Source: Pseudomonadota bacterium (GTDB lineage: Bacteria > Myxococcota > Myxococcia > Myxococcales > Vulgatibacteraceae). From it: a stretch of 20,073 nucleotides of DNA. The translations under genes were made by a program, and so were the position numbers. The notes under the pieces were generated by a model, which was given only the letters and a program-made list of their open reading frames with translations, ran no database searches and had not been told where the DNA came from. The stretch is taken from contig JAEZJH010000216.1 of assembly GCA_023436385.1 (NCBI GenBank), positions 1 through 20,073 of the forward strand. The letters run 5' to 3'. Every line of letters starts with the position of its first letter. Position 1 is the stretch's first letter. Shown here in pieces: positions 6,134-12,809 of the stretch.

Positions 6134-8566
6134 ATGCGCCACGCGTATCTCGCCGCCGTCCTCGTCTGCCTCGCCGCCTGCGGCGGGGAGGAGGGCGAGC
6201 GTGCATCGGGCTGCGAGCCCGGCGTCGCCGTGAGCTGCGACTGCGACGGAGGCGGGACGGGGACCGCCGTCTGCGGCGAGGATCGGCTCCCCGGGAGCTG
6301 CTCCTGCCCGGGGGCCGTCGACTTCGCGCCGGCCCGGCTCGACTTCGGCGACGTGCCGGCCGGCGCGGCGCGGGAGGCGACGCTGCTCCTCAGCACCGAC
6401 GGCACCGCGGCGATTCCGGTGGCCGACGTGACCATCGAGGGACCTCCCGCCTTCGGGCTCACCTCGGCGCCGGCGGAGATCCCGCCGGGCGGTGGTGGGG
6501 TGCCGGTGGTGGTCTCGTTCCGGAGCGACCGGCCCGTGGAGGCGTCGGGCGCCCTGGTGATCCGGACCGGCGAGGGCCAGCTGTCGGTGCCGCTCGCGGC
6601 CCGGGCGGTGGGGTCGGCGGTGGAGTGCACGCCGACGACGCTGGCGTGGGACGGGACGCCGCTGGGCGCGTCGGAGGTGCGGGAGATCCGCTGCACCAAC
6701 GTCGGAGTCGCCGGCGGCGACGACCCGGCGGTGGTCCAGGTGGCGGAGGTGGTCACCGACGATCCGGAGTTCGCCGCCACCTCCGTCCCGATCCGCCGGT
6801 TCGGACCGGAGGAGACGTTCTCGATCGAGATCCGGTACCGGCCGGTGGACGAGGAGGAGGACTCCGGAACCGCGAGCGTGCACTTCATGGAGCTCGGCAC
6901 GGCGCCGCCGGGGGAGGTCGCGATCGCGCTCTCCGGGACGGCGGAGAGCCTGCCCTGCAGCCTCGAGGCCTCGCCTTCGCCCAGGTCGGGCGCGACGATC
7001 CCGGGCGTGAGCTTCGGGAGCTGGGTCGCGTTTGACAACCTCCGCGACGACGCCGGCTGCCGAGTCGCCGGGTTCGAACCGGCTCCGGACTGTTCCGACG
7101 CCTTCGACTTTGAACTGCCGCCGCCGGGCGAGGTGATCTTTCCGGGAGGCAGCCTTCCGGTCTCGTTTTCTCTCCGGAGCGACGCGGTGGGCGTGCACCG
7201 GTGCGAGCTCCTGGCGATCGACGACCACGGAAACCGGTTCTCTGCCGCGATCGAGGTCGACGTCACCTGGCGCGACTGCCTGTATCTGGTCGGGGACCAG
7301 CTGCCGCAGGTCTCGCCGTCTTGCGGCGCGTCGGAGGGGGAGGTCGTCGCGGAGAACCGCTGCCCGGTTCCCATCCCGATCGACGAGGTGCGACTCGGCG
7401 AGGGGTCCTCGGGGGCGTTCTCGATCGGGCCCTTCGCGCCCAGGGCCATCGCGCCCGACGGGAGCCTGCACGTGCCGGTGTTTTTCGATCCGGAGGTCGA
7501 GGGCGAGTCGTTCGAGGCCACCGTCGAGCTCTACTCCAGCCTCGATCCGGTGCCCTGGACCGCGCCGATCGGCGGCAGCTCGGGGGCCGACGACCTCTAC
7601 ACCGACCGCCGGCTGCAGAACCGGATCGTCCCCATCGACGTGCTGGTGGTGATCGACAACGGGGTCAACATGGGCCCCGAGGCCGCGGTGGCCCTCCAGG
7701 AACTGGGGCACGCCCCCGAGGCGCTCCGGGGCTACGACTACCACCTGGCCGTCACCACCACCGGCCTCGCGCCGGAGGTGGCGGGCGGCTGCCCCGGGGG
7801 CGTGGGCGGCGGCGAGGACGGCCGGCTCTTTCCGGTGGACGGCTCCCGGCCCCGCGTCGTCACCCCGGCCACGCCGAACGCCCGGGCGGTCTGGGAGCAG
7901 AACCTGCAGGTCGGTACCTGCCACACCGCGCCGGCCCGACCGCTCGAGGCGGCGGCGCTGGCGGTGTTGCCGGAGCTGGCCGAGGTGGCCGACGATCCCC
8001 GGCACCCGGAGGCGGACGACGGAAACTTGGGCTTCCTGCGGCCCGGCGTGCAGTTGGTGGTGATCTTCATCGGCGATCGGGACGACGCCTCGCCGGGGAC
8101 CCCCGCTTCGTACTTCGACACCCTGCTCGCCGTGAAGAACGGAAACCGGGCGCTGGTCGGCGCGATCGTGGTGGCGGGACCGCCGTCCACGGGCTGCGCC
8201 GGACCGGGCGGCACGGCGGCCGCGGCGGGGGATCGGCTCCACGAGTTCGCGACCGCGGCTACCGCGATCGAGCTCCCGGTCTGCGATCCGGCCTGGGGGG
8301 TCCTGCCGTGGTTCGATGGGGCCCTCGAGGACTGCTTCACGGTGGCGGGTGCGCCCGCCGACCGCAACGGGGACGGCGAGGTGAACGAGGCCGACCTGCG
8401 GGTGCGGGTCGGCCTCCAGGAGGTGCCGTGGATCGATCCTGGCAGCGGCCTGGCGAACTGGACCTGGAAACGGACGCTTCGGAGCGTGTGCTTCGAAGAT
8501 CCAGCCCTGCCGCCGCCTTCGGCATTGGTGGAGATCGAGCGGCTCTATTGTCCGGCGGTGATGTAG
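6134..8566 (+). CDS. g1: lipoprotein with four ASH-type domains and a vWA-like domain
   Basis: An 810-residue predicted lipoprotein: lipobox LAAC with Cys16, then a divergent Cys-rich module (about 27-58). Four ASH/choice-of-anchor-like domains follow at about 61-160, 161-270, 272-380 and 381-482; the first shows the characteristic RLDFGDVPAG opening. The vWA-like domain begins near 500 with VLVVIDNGVNM (D508), continues with VTTTGL and the CPGGVGGGEDGRLFPV segment, and contains the VIFIGDRDDASP loop. Residues 743-754 (DRNGDGEVNEAD) resemble an EF-hand loop, and a Cys-containing tail closes the protein. It probably sits on the envelope facing outward; the ligand is unknown. The start at 6134 is chosen for the signal peptide; the Shine-Dalgarno sequence is weak. 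It is the most divergent full-length member of the array. Confidence 0.9.
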   Translation: MRHAYLAAVLVCLAACGGEEGERASGCEPGVAVSCDCDGGGTGTAVCGEDRLPGSCSCPGAVDFAPARLDFGDVPAGAAREATLLLSTDGTAAIPVADVTIEGPPAFGLTSAPAEIPPGGGGVPVVVSFRSDRPVEASGALVIRTGEGQLSVPLAARAVGSAVECTPTTLAWDGTPLGASEVREIRCTNVGVAGGDDPAVVQVAEVVTDDPEFAATSVPIRRFGPEETFSIEIRYRPVDEEEDSGTASVHFMELGTAPPGEVAIALSGTAESLPCSLEASPSPRSGATIPGVSFGSWVAFDNLRDDAGCRVAGFEPAPDCSDAFDFELPPPGEVIFPGGSLPVSFSLRSDAVGVHRCELLAIDDHGNRFSAAIEVDVTWRDCLYLVGDQLPQVSPSCGASEGEVVAENRCPVPIPIDEVRLGEGSSGAFSIGPFAPRAIAPDGSLHVPVFFDPEVEGESFEATVELYSSLDPVPWTAPIGGSSGADDLYTDRRLQNRIVPIDVLVVIDNGVNMGPEAAVALQELGHAPEALRGYDYHLAVTTTGLAPEVAGGCPGGVGGGEDGRLFPVDGSRPRVVTPATPNARAVWEQNLQVGTCHTAPARPLEAAALAVLPELAEVADDPRHPEADDGNLGFLRPGVQLVVIFIGDRDDASPGTPASYFDTLLAVKNGNRALVGAIVVAGPPSTGCAGPGGTAAAAGDRLHEFATAATAIELPVCDPAWGVLPWFDGALEDCFTVAGAPADRNGDGEVNEADLRVRVGLQEVPWIDPGSGLANWTWKRTLRSVCFEDPALPPPSALVEIERLYCPAVM

Positions 8567-8580
8567 GGCGGGCTTCGGGC

Positions 8581-8605
8581 GATCCGAGGGCCGTTCTGGA
8601 TACAT
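8581..8605 (+). promoter_or_regulatory. Array upstream block, copy 2
   Basis: A 25-base copy from GATCC to TACAT, starting 14 bases after the g1 stop and ending 59 bases before the g2 start. Here the leader is long and contains a normal GGGAGG ribosome-binding site, unlike copies 3 to 5. The short gap to g1 leaves no clear terminator between the two genes. Confidence 0.45.
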
Positions 8606-8664
8606 GCATGCGGTGATGGCCTGGCCGGGAGACCGCGACGGCCTGGTTTCGAACGGGAGGTCCC

Positions 8665-9894
8665 ATGGCCCGCCTCGCCGCCGTTCTGCTCCTCGCCTTC
8701 GCCCTCGCCGCCTGCGGCGGGGCCACCAACGCTGGAGTGGACCCGGGGGGAGCGGGCGGTGGCGAGGAGGGTCCCGGCGGCACCGGTGGAGACGAGGGGC
8801 CGGGTGGAAGTGGGGGACTCGGGGGCTCCGGCGGGATCGGCGGTAGCGGTGGCGTCGGCGGCACCGGGGGGATGGGTGGAACCGGCGGTAGCGGCGAGGA
8901 GGAACTCTTCCTCTCCTGCACGCCTGGCAGGGTGGACTTCTTCGAGACCTACGTCGACGAGGCGGTCACCCGGCTGGTCGTCTGCGAGAACCTCTCGGTG
9001 CCCGGGCCCGACGGGAGGGCAACCATCTCGCTCGACCGGCTGGAGGTCGAGGGTTCCGGGTTCTCCGCGGCCTGGCGCGGTTCTCCTCCCGCCGCCCTCG
9101 CTCCGGGCGAGGCCGCGTTCATCGAGGTCCGGTTCGCACCGTCGGCGACCGGGGCGTTCGTGGGGCGGCTCGTGGTCGGTGGCGACGACGCGTTCGCGGA
9201 AGTCCCGCTGACCGGGATGGGATCCCGGCGGCCCGCCTGTGACGTCGAAATCGTTCCCGAGGAGATTCGTTTCGGAACCGTCGAAACCGGCCGGACGATG
9301 ACCCTGGAGTTCGCGCTCCAGAACCGCGCTTCGACGCCCTGCGAGATCGAGCGGGTGGCCGCTTGCGAGGGGAACGCACCGGGATTCACCCTGGTCGGCG
9401 GGCCGTACGAACACATCGTCCTCGCGGCCGGGGAGGAACGGCGCTTCCCGGTCTCGATCGAACCGTCCTGGGTCGAGTGCATCGATGGCCCCGAGGCCTG
9501 CGTGGCGTTCGTCCTGGGGGACGACCGGGAGGAACTGTCGCTCGATTGTCCGGCCCCGGCCCAATTGCCCATGGCCCTGCTGGCTCCCGACCGGCTCGAC
9601 TTCGGCAAGGTGGCCATTGGAACGGAGGTCCGACGTTCGTTTCAGGTGATCGACATCGTTTCCGTCCCGATCGTCATCGCGGCGATCGAGTTCGCCGAGG
9701 GAAGTAGCCCCGAGTTCGCGATTGCCGACGGTCCCTCTGTGGGACAGGTCATCGCTCCCGGAGGATCGGCGACCGTGACCGTCTCGTATCGGCCGGACGG
9801 CTCGGGCGGCGACGCGAGCGCGATCTTCGTCTTCCTCGAAGGGGAAGCGGAACCGTACATGGTGACCCTCGGCGGAGCGGGCATCGCCCCGTAG
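8665..9894 (+). CDS. g2: truncated array member, Gly-rich linker and three ASH-type domains, no vWA
   Basis: A 409-residue predicted lipoprotein (lipobox LAAC, Cys17). GGGAGG four bases upstream supports the start. Instead of the Cys-rich module and first ASH domain of its relatives it has a 50-residue Gly-rich linker (28-77). Three ASH-like domains follow at about 80-180, 185-295 and 300-409; they align with the second to fourth ASH domains of g3 (compare FSAAWRGSPP with FRAAWRETPP, and the shared VTVSYRP). The reading frame stops right after the last ASH strand (GGAGIAP), where relatives continue into the vWA domain. Remnants of that domain remain downstream in two other frames. Whether the shortened protein is still made and functional is not known; the ASH part shows no internal damage. 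Confidence 0.85.
   Translation: MARLAAVLLLAFALAACGGATNAGVDPGGAGGGEEGPGGTGGDEGPGGSGGLGGSGGIGGSGGVGGTGGMGGTGGSGEEELFLSCTPGRVDFFETYVDEAVTRLVVCENLSVPGPDGRATISLDRLEVEGSGFSAAWRGSPPAALAPGEAAFIEVRFAPSATGAFVGRLVVGGDDAFAEVPLTGMGSRRPACDVEIVPEEIRFGTVETGRTMTLEFALQNRASTPCEIERVAACEGNAPGFTLVGGPYEHIVLAAGEERRFPVSIEPSWVECIDGPEACVAFVLGDDREELSLDCPAPAQLPMALLAPDRLDFGKVAIGTEVRRSFQVIDIVSVPIVIAAIEFAEGSSPEFAIADGPSVGQVIAPGGSATVTVSYRPDGSGGDASAIFVFLEGEAEPYMVTLGGAGIAP
8746..8895 (+). repeat. Gly-rich coding repeat in g2
   Basis: Fifty codons, mostly Gly with Ser, Thr and single variable residues, follow a GGx rhythm (GGSGGLGGSGGIGGSGG and so on), giving a 9-base imperfect DNA period in the later half. It forms a flexible tether between the lipid anchor and the ASH domains and replaces the Cys-rich module of the other array members. 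Repeats like this can change length by slippage. Confidence 0.8.
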
Positions 9895-10063
9895 GCGCCA
9901 CGGCTGACGCCGACCTTCGGCTGATCTTCGTCACCGATCGGGCCGACACCTCCCCGGAGACCGCGGCCTCGTAAGTCGCCGCGTTCCGGCCTGCTTCTAC
10001 GCCCTGAGCGTTCTTGAGCCCGATAAGGAGGTCCGGATCGGCTACTGGAGAGAATGCGAGTAG
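9895..10063 (+). pseudogene. Decayed remnant of the g2 vWA domain and C-terminus
   Basis: Reading from 9909 gives ADLRLIFVTDRADTSP and then an in-frame TAA at 9972; this matches the vWA loop of g3 (LELILVSDRADASPGT) and g4 (LHVLVISDRADVSPGT). Beyond the stop the same frame reads VAAF, in register with YFQAL of g3. In another frame, 9983-10063 reads PACFYALSVLE and then EVRIGYWRECE and TAG, which matches the NACFFL segment of g3 and the family C-terminus (VEVRYPVACLAD in g5). The N-terminal vWA half, the stretch between the two segments, and the EF-hand-like loop are missing. At least two deletions, a frame change and a nonsense change are therefore implied, which argues against a simple sequencing error. 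Confidence 0.75.
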
Positions 10064-10064
10064 C

Positions 10065-10089
10065 GATCCACCTTCCCGGCCCCGCACAT
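10065..10089 (+). promoter_or_regulatory. Array upstream block, copy 3
   Basis: A 25-base copy (GATCC to GCACAT) that begins one base after the stop codon of the g2 remnant and ends exactly 9 bases before the g3 ATG. No usable Shine-Dalgarno site lies between; AGCAGG is present but only 2 bases from the start. Confidence 0.5.
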
Positions 10090-10098
10090 GAAGCAGGT

Positions 10099-12579
10099 AT
10101 GAACCGCTCGCTCGCGCTCGCGCTCGTCTTCGTCGTCGCCGGCCTCACCCTCGCCTGTGACCAGAGCTCCAACTCCGGCGGAAGGTGCCGGGGGGGCGAG
10201 TCGATCGCCTGCACCTGCGACGACGGCCGAAGCGGCACCGGGACCTGCGGTCTCGACAGCTGCGACTGCCCGCCCGCCTTTGCGCTCCGGGCCGAGCCGG
10301 GTTCCCTCGCGTTCGGCGAGGTGGCCCGGGGGAACTCCCGCGACGCGGTGCTCCTCGTCCACAACCCCGCGCCCCGTGAGGTGCGGTTGAAGGCGGTCGG
10401 CTTCGTCGAGGACGCCGGCGCCTATCGCCTCCCCGATCGGCTTCCGGAGGTGATCCCCGCGGGCGGCAGCGTGCCGGTCACGGTGCGGTTCGAGCCGCGG
10501 CACGTCGGCTCGGCGGTGGCCCGTCTCCGTATCGAGGCCGACGACGGCGACGTGGCGCCGGTGGAGGTGATCGCCCACGGCTTCAGCCCCGGTCCGCTCC
10601 TCTCGTGCCTGCCGAGCCGCGTGGGCTTCGGCCAGGTCTGGTTCGGCGCGTCCGCCACCTTGACGGTGATGTGCACCAACGTCGGCGTCGCCGGGTCGGA
10701 GGACGAGGCGCGGCTCGTTTTCATCGGGCTTGACGCGGAGGGCGAGGGCTTTCGGGCGGCCTGGCGGGAGACGCCGCCGGTAGCCGGGATCCCCGTGGGC
10801 GCGTCGGTCGGCATCGAGGTGACGTTCGAGCCGCCGGCGGAAGGGGTATTCGCCGGGCTCCTTCGGGTGACGGGCGAGGAGATGGCGATGGAGCTTCCGC
10901 TCTCCGGCTCGTCGAGCGTCGTGCCGTCCTGCGATCTCGAGATCCTGCCCCAGGGACTCGAGGACACGGGAGTTCCCGGGACCGGGCGGACCCGGGACAT
11001 CGCCCTCCGGAACCTCCATCCGGACGCGCCCTGCACCGTGAGCGGGATCCGGCTCTGCGAGGGCACCGATCCGGCGTACTCGATCCCGGACATGCCCCAG
11101 GAGCCGCTGGTGCTTCCCGGCGGCGGGGAGCTCCGGATCCCGCTGCACTTCGCGCCGCAGGAGGGCTCGTGCGGCGGGCAGCCGACCGACGGCTGCGTGG
11201 AGTTCGACCTCGAGCCCTCGCCGAGCGGGCACCGGATGGTGCCCCTCTCGTGCTGGATCGTGCCGCCCGAGGTGCTGGTCGCACCGGTGGAGCTGGACTT
11301 CAGCGCCATCGGCATCGGCTGCGGGAGCCGCTTGCGTGAAGGTCAGGTAATCGTCTTCGGCTCGAGGCCGGTCACCCTCGAGAGTGTCGTCGTCGGCCCG
11401 GAGACCAGCGCGGAGTTCTCGATCGCCGCCGCCCCGCCGGCCGGGACGGTGATCGGCCCCGGTCTCTCCGTGGTGATCACCGTCTCCTACCAACCGGTCG
11501 ATGCCGGGGAGGATCTCGGCGAGGTGCTGGTCCGGCTTCGCGAAGTGGCCGAGCCGTTTCGCCTGCTCGTCCGCGGCAGTGGGGTGGACCTGCCGCTTCG
11601 GGTCGAGCACTACGAGCAGAACTCGGTGCCCAAGCTCGACGTATTGGTGGTGATCGACAACGGCACCTCCATGGCCGAGGAGGCGCCGTGGATCCAGACG
11701 GACCTGGGCTCGCTCCCCGACCGCGTCCTCGCCCAGGGGTTCGACGCCCGCTTCGCGGTAACCACCACCGGCCTCGTCGCCGGCGGACCGGGTTGCCCGG
11801 GCGGCGTCAACGGCAGCGAGGACGGCCGCTTCTTCCCGGTAGACGGCAGCCGGCCCAGGGTGCTCGACGCCGCCACGCCCAACCTCCGCGCGGTCTGGGA
11901 GGAGAACCTCGCCGTCGGGACCTGCCACACCGCGCCGCCCCAGGGGCTCGAGGCGGCCCTCCGAGCCCTCACTCCGCCGCTCTCCACCAGCGCCGACGAT
12001 CCGCGGCACGACGAGCCCGCCGACGGGAACGAGGGCTTCTTCCGTCCCGATTCCTCCCTCGAGCTGATCCTGGTCTCCGACCGGGCCGACGCCTCCCCGG
12101 GGACCGACGATGCCTACTTCCAGGCGCTCCTGGCGCTGGTGGGTGGCCCGCAGAACGCATGGCGGATCTACACCTCGGCCATCACCGGCGACCGCGGCAC
12201 CGGCTGCAAAACCGGCGGCCGTTCGGCGGTGGCGGGGGATCGGCTGCTCGACTTCGCCGATCGGGCCGGCGGCGAGGGGCTGTCGATCTGCGACGGCAGC
12301 TGGGCGACGCGCCTCACGCCGGGTTACGCCGGATTCCCCCCGAACGCCTGCTTCTTTCTGACCGGGTCCCCCCGGGATGGCGACGGCGACGGGGAGCTGG
12401 GGCCCGAGGAGCTCCGGGTTCGGGTCGACGACGTGGAGATCCCCGCTACGGTCGACGGCGAGCCTCGGTGGTCCTACGACGCCAGCGGGAACGCCGTGTG
12501 TTTCGTGCCGGAGCACATGCCGCCGGGCGGGGCGGAGATCGAGATCGCGTACTACCCGGATGCCTGCCACGGCCGGTAG
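10099..12579 (+). CDS. g3: lipoprotein with Cys-rich module, four ASH-type domains and vWA-like domain
   Basis: An 826-residue predicted lipoprotein: lipobox TLAC with Cys20, followed by Asp at +2 (unique in the array). The six-Cys module CRGGESIACTCDDG... spans about 30-57. ASH-like domains lie at about 60-170, 171-275, 276-400 and 401-505; the third is Cys-containing (SCDLEILP to PLSCWIVP). The vWA-like domain starts near 514 with VLVVIDNGTSMAEE (D520) and holds FAVTTTGL, the CPGGVNGSEDGRFFPV segment and LVSDRADASPGT. Residues 760-768 (DGDGDGELG) form an EF-hand-like loop, followed by a conserved tail. The start at 10099 gives the best signal peptide; codons upstream belong to the block and the g2 remnant. 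It resembles g4 closely in its N-terminal module and vWA part. A strong nested hairpin follows the gene. Confidence 0.92.
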   Translation: MNRSLALALVFVVAGLTLACDQSSNSGGRCRGGESIACTCDDGRSGTGTCGLDSCDCPPAFALRAEPGSLAFGEVARGNSRDAVLLVHNPAPREVRLKAVGFVEDAGAYRLPDRLPEVIPAGGSVPVTVRFEPRHVGSAVARLRIEADDGDVAPVEVIAHGFSPGPLLSCLPSRVGFGQVWFGASATLTVMCTNVGVAGSEDEARLVFIGLDAEGEGFRAAWRETPPVAGIPVGASVGIEVTFEPPAEGVFAGLLRVTGEEMAMELPLSGSSSVVPSCDLEILPQGLEDTGVPGTGRTRDIALRNLHPDAPCTVSGIRLCEGTDPAYSIPDMPQEPLVLPGGGELRIPLHFAPQEGSCGGQPTDGCVEFDLEPSPSGHRMVPLSCWIVPPEVLVAPVELDFSAIGIGCGSRLREGQVIVFGSRPVTLESVVVGPETSAEFSIAAAPPAGTVIGPGLSVVITVSYQPVDAGEDLGEVLVRLREVAEPFRLLVRGSGVDLPLRVEHYEQNSVPKLDVLVVIDNGTSMAEEAPWIQTDLGSLPDRVLAQGFDARFAVTTTGLVAGGPGCPGGVNGSEDGRFFPVDGSRPRVLDAATPNLRAVWEENLAVGTCHTAPPQGLEAALRALTPPLSTSADDPRHDEPADGNEGFFRPDSSLELILVSDRADASPGTDDAYFQALLALVGGPQNAWRIYTSAITGDRGTGCKTGGRSAVAGDRLLDFADRAGGEGLSICDGSWATRLTPGYAGFPPNACFFLTGSPRDGDGDGELGPEELRVRVDDVEIPATVDGEPRWSYDASGNAVCFVPEHMPPGGAEIEIAYYPDACHGR

Positions 12580-12598
12580 CCGGCTCGCGAGAACGGTT

Positions 12599-12656
12599 GG
12601 GCGGCGCCGGCCCTGGCCAGTTCCCGACCCCGGAAATCGGGACGCCGGCGCCGCCC
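12599..12656 (+). terminator. Large nested hairpin downstream of g3
   Basis: GGGCGGCGCCGGC (12599-12611) is perfectly complementary to GCCGGCGCCGCCC (12644-12656). Inside the 32-base loop, TCCCGA (12622-12627) pairs with TCGGGA (12637-12642). It begins 20 bases after the g3 stop. No T-run follows, so it may be a processing or mRNA-protecting structure, or a terminator of the T-poor type often seen in GC-rich genomes. Confidence 0.55.
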
Positions 12657-12695
12657 TGCAGGAGTTGGATTCGGCGGGTCAGGGCCAAGCCTGCC

Positions 12696-12738
12696 TGCAC
12701 CCGGGTTCGGGTCGCCATGCGACTCGCGTCCGGGTGCA
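12696..12738 (+). terminator. Second hairpin in the g3-g4 gap
   Basis: TGCACCCGG (12696-12704) pairs perfectly with CCGGGTGCA (12730-12738), and GTCGC / GCGAC form an inner stem around CAT. A pyrimidine tract with six Ts follows about 18 bases later, shortly before the g4 upstream block. It may complete transcription termination of g3, so that g4 is expressed separately. Confidence 0.4.
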
Positions 12739-12775
12739 TCGGTTATTCGGCGCGTCTTCTTTTTTCGCTTCCCGC

Positions 12776-12800
12776 GATCTACCGCCCGGTTCTTACACAT
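12776..12800 (+). promoter_or_regulatory. Array upstream block, copy 4
   Basis: A 25-base copy (GATCT to TACACAT) ending exactly 9 bases before the g4 ATG. TACACAT is the best -10-like version among the copies. No Shine-Dalgarno sequence lies between it and the start (TTGTCGGGC). Confidence 0.55.
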
Positions 12801-12809
12801 TTGTCGGGC

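Noticed and set aside
8746..8895. Possible CRISPR or non-coding tandem repeat
   Set aside because: The periodicity is 9 bases, imperfect and in frame, and encodes a Gly-rich linker inside g2; there are no spacer-like unique segments.
9892..9911. The g2 stop as a simple sequencing frameshift
   Set aside because: Restoring the frame would not recover the missing N-terminal half of the vWA domain, and a further in-frame stop and a frame change follow, so several independent lesions are required.
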